A DNA stretch of 64,000 nt from UBA2040 sp041751955 (GTDB lineage Bacteria; Bacteroidota; Bacteroidia; Flavobacteriales_D; Crocinitomicaceae), in the NCBI GenBank assembly GCA_041751955.1, contig JBGSIB010000074.1, forward strand, positions 1 to 64,000. The letters run 5' to 3'. Position numbers and translations under genes: made by a program. Shown here one piece after another: positions 25,889 through 33,304 of this stretch. Numbering within the stretch: the first letter of the stretch is position 1; every line of letters starts with the position of its first letter. The notes beneath the pieces are model-generated. The model was given only the letters and a program-made list of their open reading frames with translations, had not been told where the DNA came from and ran no database searches.

Positions 25889-26836
25889 TTATTTAGCATG
25901 TTCAATATGCTTAAGCCTTTCTTCCAATTGCAGCAAGTAAAGTGTCAATTCTTCTACTTTTTCCAACAACAAGCGATTCATTTCACCTAAATCTACGCCA
26001 TTTTCTTGATATTCCAAAGCGGAAGGGATGTTGGGGAGGTGTTGGTTGGTAGAAATATAACTTTTCAAATCAGCAAAACTCATCAATTCATAATCTTGCG
26101 CGAATACGTAATCGGGAATGTTGGCAAGGGTTGTGGTATATTTTCGGGCAAAGACTTCGCCTTTTCCTGAAACTTTGAAATTTTTAGCAAAGGAATTGTC
26201 TGAATCCAAGACTTGTATGGCGTCTGTATTGCTTCTAACATTGACGGATAGACCAAATTTTCCCACGGTGTTGGTTCTTATAAACATTCCGTTATCATTT
26301 GAGGATTGAATGTTGTAAACACCTAAGGAGGTCGAGGAAACACTCGGACTTCCCACGAAAATTCGTTGTGAGGATGACACAAAACGCATAGAAACGCCAG
26401 GAACGGCTAAAGATAAACCGCCAAACTCTCTGTTCAACACATACAACTCATTTTCACTCATTTGAATAACTCCGCCATCCAAACTTCCTTGACCAGTTGT
26501 AGAATTGGTTAAACCTAATCTCGTTGTTTTTCCGTAATTTACAATCATTCCAGTTTCAGGCCATTGGTCTGTGCTGATATGATCTGGTGGTAGTGTTCCA
26601 ATTTGTGTTTCGTCAAGTGTTACGGTAAAATTCGTTGTGCCATGAAGGTGTAAATTGTAAGATGGCAGTAATGTCGAGGAGGTATTCGGACGTATTCCTA
26701 AACCAACGTATCCAGCACTTGTCGTGTTATTTGCGTTGACTATAGGTGTAGTGACATTTGACCAAGCCGTTGAGATTTGAGCGGATGATACAACTGTGAC
26801 GAAGGCAAAGCCTACCATAAGCGAGATTTTTTTCAT
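25889..26836 (-). CDS. Exported tail-fibre-like protein with coiled-coil end
   Basis: This 315-residue exported protein starts with a signal peptide (MKKISLMVGFAFVTVVSSAQ). A glycine-, serine- and threonine-rich strand region follows (about 40-240: GYVGLGIRPNTSS, LHLHGTTNFTVTLD, GEVFARKYTTTLANIPDYVF), as in trimeric fibre proteins. The C-terminus is the Bacteroidota-wide module DYELMSFADLKSYISTNQHLPNIPS then a leucine-rich coiled coil (LLLEKVEELTLYLLQLEERL). Family members often sit with surface or T9SS genes. No S74-type autoproteolytic end is visible. It is the first gene of cassette A and probably sets its transcription. A 95-bp part of its end is repeated in the remnant at 21460. Confidence 0.83.
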   Translation of the reverse strand: MKKISLMVGFAFVTVVSSAQISTAWSNVTTPIVNANNTTSAGYVGLGIRPNTSSTLLPSYNLHLHGTTNFTVTLDETQIGTLPPDHISTDQWPETGMIVNYGKTTRLGLTNSTTGQGSLDGGVIQMSENELYVLNREFGGLSLAVPGVSMRFVSSSQRIFVGSPSVSSTSLGVYNIQSSNDNGMFIRTNTVGKFGLSVNVRSNTDAIQVLDSDNSFAKNFKVSGKGEVFARKYTTTLANIPDYVFAQDYELMSFADLKSYISTNQHLPNIPSALEYQENGVDLGEMNRLLLEKVEELTLYLLQLEERLKHIEHAK

Positions 26837-27011
26837 AATAAGAAGAATTAAAATTAAGTAATAGTTATTTTTCCAGTGACGGTAAGAATAACATTTGTTT
26901 GTTTTCAGGACAATAATATTTAGAAAAAAAAATCTACAAGTTTTTTAACATTTAATTTTTATTTTAACAAGCAATGAGCTGTTAATCAAAGCTTTAGTTT
27001 CAAGTTGTTTT

Positions 27012-27142
27012 TGCCATGAATGGCACGAATGAACACGACCGTGCAACAGCAACGAAGTTAATCATCCCCCTGCCTAACCGTGAGCACAAATAATTTTGTC
27101 GTTCATACCTAACATTAGTGAAAATTAGTGCCATTCGTGGTA
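27012..27142. repeat. Short element with inverted ends, copy 2 (enlarged)
   Basis: It has the same element design and orientation as 17091-17170: TGCCATGAATGGCACGAATG at the left and TTAGTGCCATTCGTGGTA at the right. About 39 bases are inserted inside it, bordered by CCGTG on both sides (27039-27043 and 27078-27082). That looks like an insertion with a 5-bp duplication or a local duplication event. Together with copy 3 it fills most of the gene-free 26837-27339 stretch. Confidence 0.8.
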
Positions 27143-27198
27143 AATCAAAAATACGTTTCTGTATCATACTTGCAACCGAGTATTGACCCATAGTTTTT

Positions 27199-27288
27199 TG
27201 CCACGAATCATCTTCGCACGAACACGTAGGCACGAATAAATTTGTCACGCATACGCAGCATTAGTGAAAATTAGTGTAATTCGTTGCA
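27199..27288. repeat. Short element with inverted ends, copy 3
   Basis: This 90-bp element begins TGCCACGAAT and ends ATTCGTTGCA (one mismatch in the inverted pair). The shared right part is CATTAGTGAAAATTAGTGTA. It lies 56 bases from copy 2 and in the same orientation. Confidence 0.8.
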
Positions 27289-27339
27289 AATGAATAGTGC
27301 TGAGGAATAGAATCCAAAAAGTTTATCGAAATTTACAGC

Positions 27340-27930
27340 ATGTTAGTTGAAATATTAGACAAAGTTGTTTCTACGGAATTGTTTGACCGTAAGTTTATTT
27401 GTGATTTGAACGCTTGCAAAGGTGCCTGTTGCGTGCTTGGCGATTCAGGAGCGCCATTGACCTATGAAGAGGTGGACCAAATGGAGGCTGACTTGGACGC
27501 GTATTTGCCGTATATGCGACCGGAAGGAATTGCTGAAGTTGAGAAAAACGGTGTATTTTATATCGATCAAGATAATGAGCCTGTAACCAGTTTGATCAAC
27601 GGTGGAGAATGTGCTTTTGTTTTCTTTGATGAAAAAGGAATTGCCAAATGTGCGGTAGAAAAGGCGCATTCGGAAGGGAAAACGAATTTTAAAAAACCGA
27701 TTTCGTGCCACTTGTTCCCTATACGCGTTAAGAAATTTGATAAACTGACAGCACTGAATTACAGCGAATGGGATATTTGTGAACCTGCTTGCGCTTGCGG
27801 AGATAAATTGGATGTTCCCGTCTATCGATTTTTAAAAGAGCCGATTCAACGCGCTTTTGGAGAAGAATTTTACAATGAATTAGATTTAGTGAGTAAGCTT
27901 TTGCGGGATGAAATGTCCGATCCTGAGTAA
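27340..27930 (+). CDS. DUF3109 family cysteine-cluster protein
   Basis: This 196-residue cytoplasmic protein has a cysteine-rich opening CDLNACKGACCVLGDSG (about 27-43) and later single cysteines in GGECAF, AKCAVE, SCHLFPIRV and CEPACACG. This is the pattern of the DUF3109/YkgJ-like families thought to bind zinc or an iron-sulfur cluster. Function is not established. It begins the plus-strand pair after the repeat cluster, and the next gene follows 11 bases after its stop, so they are probably co-transcribed. Confidence 0.9.
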   Translation: MLVEILDKVVSTELFDRKFICDLNACKGACCVLGDSGAPLTYEEVDQMEADLDAYLPYMRPEGIAEVEKNGVFYIDQDNEPVTSLINGGECAFVFFDEKGIAKCAVEKAHSEGKTNFKKPISCHLFPIRVKKFDKLTALNYSEWDICEPACACGDKLDVPVYRFLKEPIQRAFGEEFYNELDLVSKLLRDEMSDPE

Positions 27931-27941
27931 AAAAGAAAAGT

Positions 27942-28646
27942 ATGCCCGCGTTCCTAAATTCATTAGCGGTTATTTTTATTCTAACGAGTCTCTTGACTTT
28001 ATTTCTATTTAATTGGGTTTTAAAAAATTCAAGCTCACCAACAGCAAAACGAAACACATTTTATATTGTCATTGGACTCATCATTTGGATGATTTTCCAA
28101 TATTTTATCGCCACAAAAGGAATCTATTCAAACAATCAAAATGCGGTGCCACCAATGATTGCCCGCTTGGGAATATTTCCTGCCTTAATGGTCATAATCC
28201 TTGTTTTTGTTAGCAAAAAGGGGCGTGTTTTCATCGATAATTTACCTTTAAAACAAATTACCTATTTGAACATCGTTCGCATTCCTGTAGAATTCGTGCT
28301 TTATGTTTTAGCGGGTCATGAATTTATTTCACAAGAAATGTCCTTTGAAGGGTGGAACTTTGATATTTTGGCCGGAATTACAGCCCCATTCATCGCCTAC
28401 CTTGGCATCGTGAAAGGAAAAATCAAGCGAAAATGGATATTGGTTTGGAACATCATCAGTTTGATGCTCTTGTTATTCATCGTAGTGATAGCAAATTTAT
28501 CCGCTCCTTCAAGCTTTCAAATGATTTTCTTTGAATCACGACGACCATTCGCATTGTTCGAATTTCCTTATGTTTGGTTGCCAACCTTTATTGTGCCCAT
28601 TGTTCTTTTCGGACACTTGGTTTCAATCAGACGATTGAGGAACTAG
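27942..28646 (+). CDS. Integral membrane protein of unknown function
   Basis: This 234-residue protein has about seven hydrophobic segments (for example VIFILTSLLTLFLFNWVL, FYIVIGLIIWMIFQYFIA, FPALMVIILVFV, IISLMLLLFIVVIANL, FIVPIVLFGHLVSI). No catalytic or transporter signature was recognised. Similar small multi-helix proteins are frequent in Bacteroidota. It shares a transcript with the DUF3109 gene. Its stop overlaps the stop of the convergent miaE gene by three bases (28643-28646). Confidence 0.8.
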   Translation: MPAFLNSLAVIFILTSLLTLFLFNWVLKNSSSPTAKRNTFYIVIGLIIWMIFQYFIATKGIYSNNQNAVPPMIARLGIFPALMVIILVFVSKKGRVFIDNLPLKQITYLNIVRIPVEFVLYVLAGHEFISQEMSFEGWNFDILAGITAPFIAYLGIVKGKIKRKWILVWNIISLMLLLFIVVIANLSAPSSFQMIFFESRRPFALFEFPYVWLPTFIVPIVLFGHLVSIRRLRN

Positions 28647-29224
28647 CCGTGAATGGTTTCCTCTTTGCCGTAATTCTGCATTACGCTTGCTTCAAAATCC
28701 AACCATTCTTGCCAACGTGCATCTACCTTTTTGGGATCTCCGTACTGTCTAGCGAATTTTAAAAACAAAGTATAGTGTCCAGCTTCCGAAACCATTAGAT
28801 CGTGGTAAAACTTCGCTAAAGTCGGTTCTTTGATGTTTAGTGAAAGCACTCGAAAACGTTCGCAACTTCTAGCTTCTATCATTGCTGAAAACAACAATCT
28901 GTCCACTAAGGCTTGATCACGGCTTCCATCTTTTTTCATGAATTTGGCTAGTTCGTTGACGTAGGAATCTTTTCGTTCACGTCCGAGTTCCATTCCTCTT
29001 TCCTTGATTTGCTCGTGTACCAATTCAAAATGCTCCATTTCCTCTTGCGCCAATTTGATCATTTCCGAGACCAACTCCGCTTTTTCAGAATTGTTGACGA
29101 TAATAGAAATCGCATTGGTCGCTGCTTTTTGTTCGCACCAAGCGTGATCCGTGAGGATTTCTTCTATGTTTGATTCTACGATGTTTACCCAACGTGGGTC
29201 GGTTGCTAATTTGAGGCCGAGCAT
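28643..29224 (-). CDS. miaE: tRNA-(ms2io6A37)-hydroxylase, MiaE type
   Basis: MiaE hydroxylates the isopentenyl group of ms2i6A at position 37 of tRNAs reading UNN codons; it is a ferritin-like di-iron monooxygenase. The 193-residue protein starts at MLGLKLATDPRWV, the usual family start; longer upstream frames run through repeat sequence. Iron ligands are visible in DHAWCEQKAA, EEMEHFELVHE (ExxH), IEARSCERF and SEAGHYTLF (ExxH). It is convergent with the membrane protein gene and lies about 180 bases beyond atpG on the same strand. Confidence 0.92.
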   Translation of the reverse strand: MLGLKLATDPRWVNIVESNIEEILTDHAWCEQKAATNAISIIVNNSEKAELVSEMIKLAQEEMEHFELVHEQIKERGMELGRERKDSYVNELAKFMKKDGSRDQALVDRLLFSAMIEARSCERFRVLSLNIKEPTLAKFYHDLMVSEAGHYTLFLKFARQYGDPKKVDARWQEWLDFEASVMQNYGKEETIHG

Positions 29225-29400
29225 TATTTTTTGATTTTTGGTAAAGATAAATCTTTTCATATAGAAAAGGAGAGCAGAGAATCGTGAATAGAGCGTAGAA
29301 AAAAGCCGAAAACATCTCTGTTCTCGGCTCAATACTTGCTCTCGACTGTACTCCGTATTCGCTAAAACGAGCACTGAGCGTAGTCGAAGTGCGATATTTT
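29225..29400. repeat. Degenerate repeat-rich spacer between atpG and miaE
   Basis: The spacer holds a purine/pyrimidine-skewed stretch of GAGCAGAGAAT-, CTCTGTTCTCGGCTC- and CTTGCTCTCGACTGT-like words (29262-29345). Then comes CACTGAGCGTAGTCGAAGTG (29371-29390), whose ends are complementary. The core of the latter, in reverse, also appears at 37775-37791. Such sequences are dispersed between Bacteroidota genes. No gene is seen here apart from upstream in-frame extensions of miaE. Confidence 0.55.
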
Positions 29401-30276
29401 TTAACTATTCAAAGCCTCAGCTCCACCAACGATTTCTAAGATTTCGTTTGTAATGGCTGCTTGACGCGCTTTGTTGTATTCTAATTTCAATGCTTTTTGT
29501 AGATCGCTTGCGTTGTCTGTTGCCTTGTGCATGGCTGTCATACGCGCTCCGTGCTCGGATGCTTGCGAGTCTAACAATGCTTTGAACAATTGTATTTTCA
29601 GGGATTTTGGAATCAAATCTTCAACGATTTCTTCTTTCGAAGGTTCGAAGATATAATCACCAGCCGATTTACCAGCTTCTTGTTCCGTTGCAACGATAGG
29701 CAACAATTGCTCTGTCATTACATTTTGCGAAGCTGCATTTACGAATTGATTGTAAACAACTACTATTTTATCAAATTCCTTGTTGCCAAAACGCGCCATC
29801 AATTCTTCAGCAATTTTTGTGTTGGCATCAAATGTCAAATCGTAAAAGATATCTTCTGCTGCGGCTAATTCTTCGTTTGTATAATAGAACTCTGAGCGTT
29901 TGAAAGCATCTTTCACTTTCTTTCCAAGGCACAAAACTTTCGGATTGGCATTCTTGTATTCTCCGTTCAACAAAACGTTGGTGTGCTTGATGATGTTGTT
30001 GTTGAAACCACCGCACAAACCACGATTAGAAGTAACAGCAACAATCAACACATTGTTTACTTCTCTTGTAGCCGAATATGCATTTTCAGAAATATCTAAA
30101 GTTGCACTTAAGTTGCTCAAAATCTCTTGCAATTTCAACGCATAAGGACGCATTTGCGTAATCGCATCTTGCGCTCTTTTCAACTTTGCTGCAGAAACCA
30201 TTTTCATGGCCGAAGTAATTTGCATCGTTGAACCAACGGATACAATTCGATTTCGTATTTCTTTTAAGTTTGCCAT
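29401..30276 (-). CDS. atpG: ATP synthase gamma subunit
   Basis: Gamma forms the central rotating shaft of F1. The 291-residue protein starts MANLKEIRNRIVSVGSTMQITSAMKMVSAAKLKRAQ, the conserved N-terminal helix. Later it has VAVTSNRGLCGGFNNNI and the conserved C-terminal helix ARMTAMHKATDNASDLQKALKLEYNKARQAAITNEILEIVGGAEAL. It is the last gene of atpBEFHAG, 61 bases after atpA; the intervening space holds a GC-rich hairpin. Confidence 0.97.
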   Translation of the reverse strand: MANLKEIRNRIVSVGSTMQITSAMKMVSAAKLKRAQDAITQMRPYALKLQEILSNLSATLDISENAYSATREVNNVLIVAVTSNRGLCGGFNNNIIKHTNVLLNGEYKNANPKVLCLGKKVKDAFKRSEFYYTNEELAAAEDIFYDLTFDANTKIAEELMARFGNKEFDKIVVVYNQFVNAASQNVMTEQLLPIVATEQEAGKSAGDYIFEPSKEEIVEDLIPKSLKIQLFKALLDSQASEHGARMTAMHKATDNASDLQKALKLEYNKARQAAITNEILEIVGGAEALNS

Positions 30277-30312
30277 CTTTTGAAGTTAAATCTCAAATTT
30301 CCTCCCCCTCAA

Positions 30313-30330
30313 TCCCCCTCCAAAGGGGGA
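30313..30330. repeat. C-run/G-run hairpin between atpA and atpG
   Basis: TCCCCC-TCCAAA-GGGGGA within a CTCCCCCTC-rich context is a perfect 6-bp stem in the 61-base gap. It resembles the CTCCAAAGGGGG intergenic palindromes scattered in Bacteroidota genomes. It may affect mRNA stability between the two subunit genes. Confidence 0.6.
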
Positions 30331-30337
30331 AGCGAGA

Positions 30338-31912
30338 TTAATACTTTGCTGCTATTTCTTTTGCTACTTTTCCTAGAACGTCTGTCAACTCATCCGTATA
30401 TTTTCCTGCTTTCAAAGCTGTCAATACATCTGCATGTTTTGCCTCCAAATAGTTCAAGTACTCTGTTTCAAATGCTTTCACTTTATCAATTGGAACGTTT
30501 TGAATCATTCCTTTTGTACCAACGTAGATGATAGCAATTTGCTTTTCTACTGGATACGGATCTCCTTCTTTTTGTTTCAAGATTTCCACGTTACGTGCAC
30601 CTTTATCCAAAACAGATTTTGTTGCAGAATCCAAATCAGAACCGAATTTAGAGAAAGCCTCCAACTCACGGTATTGTGCTTGATCCAATTTCAATGTACC
30701 TGCCACTTTTTTCATGGACTTAATTTGAGCGTTACCACCCACACGAGATACAGAGATACCAACGTTAATCGCTGGACGAATTCCTGAGTTGAACAAGTCT
30801 GTCTCCAAGAATATCTGACCATCTGTAATCGAAATTACGTTGGTTGGGATATAAGCAGAAACGTCACCTGCTTGTGTTTCAATAATTGGCAATGCTGTCA
30901 AAGAACCACCACCTTTCACTTTTCCTACCAAAGAAGGAGGAAGGTCATTCATTTGTGCTGCAATCGTGTCATCGTTGATGATTTTCGCCGCACGCTCCAA
31001 CAAACGGGAGTGAAGGTAGAATACATCACCTGGGTAAGCCTCACGGCCTGGAGGACGACGAAGCAACAAAGAAACCTCACGGTAAGCTACCGCTTGTTTG
31101 GATAAATCATCATAAACGATCAATGCAGGATTTCCTAAATCACGGAAATACTCACCAATCGCTGCACCCGTCATTGGGGCGAAGAACTGCATTGGAGCTG
31201 GATCAGCCGCGTTGGATGCAACGACAACTGTGTATGCCATTGCTCCAGCGTCTTCTAATTTCTTAACGATACCGGCAACAGTTGAACCTTTTTGTCCAAT
31301 CGCAACATAGATACAGAAAACTGTTTCTCCTCTATCGTGGAATTCTTTTTGGTTAATAATCGTATCGATACAAACAGTTGTTTTACCCGTTTGACGGTCA
31401 CCAATCACCAACTCACGTTGACCACGACCAACTGGAATCATCGCATCGATTGCTTTGATACCCGACTGCAATGGCTCCGTTACTGGCTCACGGAAGATAA
31501 CACCTGGTGCTTTTCTTTCGATAGGCATTTCGAATGTTTCTCCTGTAATTGGACCTTTTCCGTCCATTGGTTCACCCAAAGTATTTACAACTCTTCCAAG
31601 CATACCATGACCAACTTGCACTGAGGCAATACGTCCTGTACGTTTTGCAGTGTCGCCTTCTTTTACCAAAGTTGAACGACCTAACAAAACAGCACCTACG
31701 TTATCTTCCTCAAGGTTCATCACGATTCCTTGCAATCCGCCATCGAATTCAATCAACTCACCTGCTTGCGCTCCAGTAAGTCCATAAATACGTGCAATAC
31801 CATCACCAATTTGGAGAACAGTACCTACTTCTTGCAACTCTGCTTCCGACTTAAATCCGGAAAGCTGCTCTTTCAAAATTGCAGAAACTTCTGCTGGTTT
31901 TACATCTGCCAT
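30338..31912 (-). CDS. atpA: ATP synthase alpha subunit
   Basis: Alpha is the non-catalytic nucleotide-binding subunit of the F1 hexamer. The 524-residue protein has the beta-barrel N-terminal domain (VLQIGDGIARIYGL), Walker A GDRQTGKT, the alpha signature region with PAINVGISVSRVGG, and a C-terminal helical domain. Length is normal. It is the fifth gene of the operon. The partner beta gene (atpD) is not in the window. Confidence 0.98.
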   Translation of the reverse strand: MADVKPAEVSAILKEQLSGFKSEAELQEVGTVLQIGDGIARIYGLTGAQAGELIEFDGGLQGIVMNLEEDNVGAVLLGRSTLVKEGDTAKRTGRIASVQVGHGMLGRVVNTLGEPMDGKGPITGETFEMPIERKAPGVIFREPVTEPLQSGIKAIDAMIPVGRGQRELVIGDRQTGKTTVCIDTIINQKEFHDRGETVFCIYVAIGQKGSTVAGIVKKLEDAGAMAYTVVVASNAADPAPMQFFAPMTGAAIGEYFRDLGNPALIVYDDLSKQAVAYREVSLLLRRPPGREAYPGDVFYLHSRLLERAAKIINDDTIAAQMNDLPPSLVGKVKGGGSLTALPIIETQAGDVSAYIPTNVISITDGQIFLETDLFNSGIRPAINVGISVSRVGGNAQIKSMKKVAGTLKLDQAQYRELEAFSKFGSDLDSATKSVLDKGARNVEILKQKEGDPYPVEKQIAIIYVGTKGMIQNVPIDKVKAFETEYLNYLEAKHADVLTALKAGKYTDELTDVLGKVAKEIAAKY

Positions 31913-31939
31913 AATATGTGTATTCCACCAAGCTAATGC

Positions 31940-32473
31940 TTAGTGAGTTAAACGTTGTTTTAAATTATTCAATTGATTTGCCACAGAAGCATCGATTTGT
32001 TTGTCGCCCATTTTTACAATGAATCCACCAATCAAGTCTGGGTTTATCGTTTCTTTAACTTCTAATGTTCCTTTTACAGAATCATCCACTTTCGCTAAAA
32101 TCATTTTGCGTGTTGCTTCGTCCAAAGCCACAGCAGTAATTAATTCTACAGAAACTATTCCCTTAAATATCTTTACCTCTCTGTCAAAAGATTTGGCGAT
32201 TTCGGGAAGAACGCCTTCACGTCCGTTTTTCGTTACCAATTCAAAGAAAGACATCGTTACCTTTTCGAACTGACCAAAAACATTTTTGAAAACTTGAACC
32301 TTTTTCGCGCCTTCAATAACTGGACTATTTAAAAGTCGAGTTAATTCGGGGTTTTCATCCAAGGTTTGCGAAAAATAACGCATATCCCCAGCAACTGTAT
32401 CCAAATTCCCATTCTCGAGCGCTAGCTCTAAAAGTGATTTAGCGTATCGAACGGCTACTTTAGTTCCTTTCAT
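31940..32473 (-). CDS. atpH: ATP synthase delta subunit
   Basis: Delta (OSCP) links F1 to the peripheral stalk. The 177-residue protein has the typical helical N-terminal domain (VAVRYAKSLLELALENGNLD) and the conserved C-terminal end TINPDLIGGFIVKMGDKQIDASVANQLNNLKQRL. It lies 27 bases upstream of atpA and eight bases after atpF. This subunit is usually the most variable of the set, but the ending motif leaves little doubt. Confidence 0.95.
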   Translation of the reverse strand: MKGTKVAVRYAKSLLELALENGNLDTVAGDMRYFSQTLDENPELTRLLNSPVIEGAKKVQVFKNVFGQFEKVTMSFFELVTKNGREGVLPEIAKSFDREVKIFKGIVSVELITAVALDEATRKMILAKVDDSVKGTLEVKETINPDLIGGFIVKMGDKQIDASVANQLNNLKQRLTH

Positions 32474-32481
32474 ACTTTCGA

Positions 32482-32976
32482 TTAATTCATTTTAACTTCA
32501 GCCGCTAACTTTTGGGCCAATGCTTTTTGGTTTTCGTCAGAAGCCATGTCTGTACGCACCAATTTTTCAGCAATTTCCAAAGAGAATGTCGCTACTTGGT
32601 TTTTCAATTCTGAAATCGCCGCTGTTTTCTCACTGTTGATTGCTTCACGAGCAGAAACCATCACTTTTTCAGCTTCAGTTTTTGCTGCGTTTTTCGCATC
32701 TTCAACCATTTTGGTAGCCGTTTCTTTCGCATCACGAACGATTAAATCCCTTTCAGCTCTCGCTTGTTTCAATAAATCTTCGTTTTGCGCTTGTAAAGCT
32801 TTCATCTCGTTTTTGGTTTTTTCCGCCAATTCCAAAGACTCTGCTATTTTTTGCTCACGATCATTAACTGCTTTTAACATGGGTTTCCAAGCAAATTTTG
32901 CCAAAAGAAACAACAACAAAGCGAAGACGATACCCGTCCAAAACAACAATCCTAAATCTGGTATTACTAAATCCAT
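32482..32976 (-). CDS. atpF: ATP synthase b subunit
   Basis: The b subunit forms the peripheral stalk. The 164-residue protein has one N-terminal membrane helix (LGLLFWTGIVFALLLFLLAKFAWKPML) followed by a long charged coiled coil (REQKIAESLELAEKTKNEMKALQ onward). Only one b gene is seen, so it should form a homodimer. It lies 76 bases after atpE, with a stable hairpin in the gap. Confidence 0.96.
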   Translation of the reverse strand: MDLVIPDLGLLFWTGIVFALLLFLLAKFAWKPMLKAVNDREQKIAESLELAEKTKNEMKALQAQNEDLLKQARAERDLIVRDAKETATKMVEDAKNAAKTEAEKVMVSAREAINSEKTAAISELKNQVATFSLEIAEKLVRTDMASDENQKALAQKLAAEVKMN

Positions 32977-33008
32977 CTTATTTTTTGTTTAAAATCAAAT
33001 AATCAATA

Positions 33009-33047
33009 AACCACTGCCGCAACCAACCGTTGAAGCAGTGGTTTTTT
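33009..33047 (-). promoter_or_regulatory. Hairpin between atpE and atpF
   Basis: AACCACTGC pairs perfectly with GCAGTGGTT around a 21-base loop. On the minus strand, the transcribed direction, it is followed by TATTGATT, not a T run, so it is a poor terminator. It may protect the 3' end of atpE mRNA or limit downstream expression, which fits the need for many more c than b subunits. Confidence 0.6.
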
Positions 33048-33052
33048 AGAAA

Positions 33053-33277
33053 TTACTTCGCTACTCCCGTTTCAAGACCCAAAAGACCTACAACGACACC
33101 GAAAAGGGCTACCCCCTCGATAAGAGCTGCTGCGATAATCATCACAGACTGAATTTTTCCAGCTGCTTCTGGTTGACGTGCGATTGCGTCCATTGCTGAA
33201 CCACCGATTCTACCAATTCCAACTCCAGCTCCTAATACTGCTAGACCTGCGCCAATTGCTGCTACACTTCCGAACAT
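33053..33277 (-). CDS. atpE: ATP synthase c subunit
   Basis: The 74-residue c-ring protein has two hydrophobic helices around the polar loop ARQPEAAG. The ion-carrying Glu54 lies in AALIEGVALFGVVVG. The residue after Glu is Gly and there is no Na+-type Gln/Ser set near it, so proton coupling is expected. The first helix is glycine-rich (GAGLAVLGAGVGIGRIGG). It lies 27 bases after atpB. Confidence 0.97.
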   Translation of the reverse strand: MFGSVAAIGAGLAVLGAGVGIGRIGGSAMDAIARQPEAAGKIQSVMIIAAALIEGVALFGVVVGLLGLETGVAK

Positions 33278-33304
33278 AACTATTTGTTTTTATTTAATTA
33301 CTAA

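Noticed and set aside
25889..26836. S74 endosialidase-type chaperone domain
   Set aside because: The C-terminus has the HLPN-x-PS and coiled-coil module but no visible S74 catalytic residues or autocleavage end.
27000..27248. Minus-strand frame of 82 codons
   Set aside because: It runs through repeat copies 2 and 3, has no domain, and a similar chance frame appears at the repeat at 17091.
17091..27288. CRISPR-like array
   Set aside because: The three repeated elements are too long, too far apart and have inverted ends; there are no regular spacers and no cas genes.
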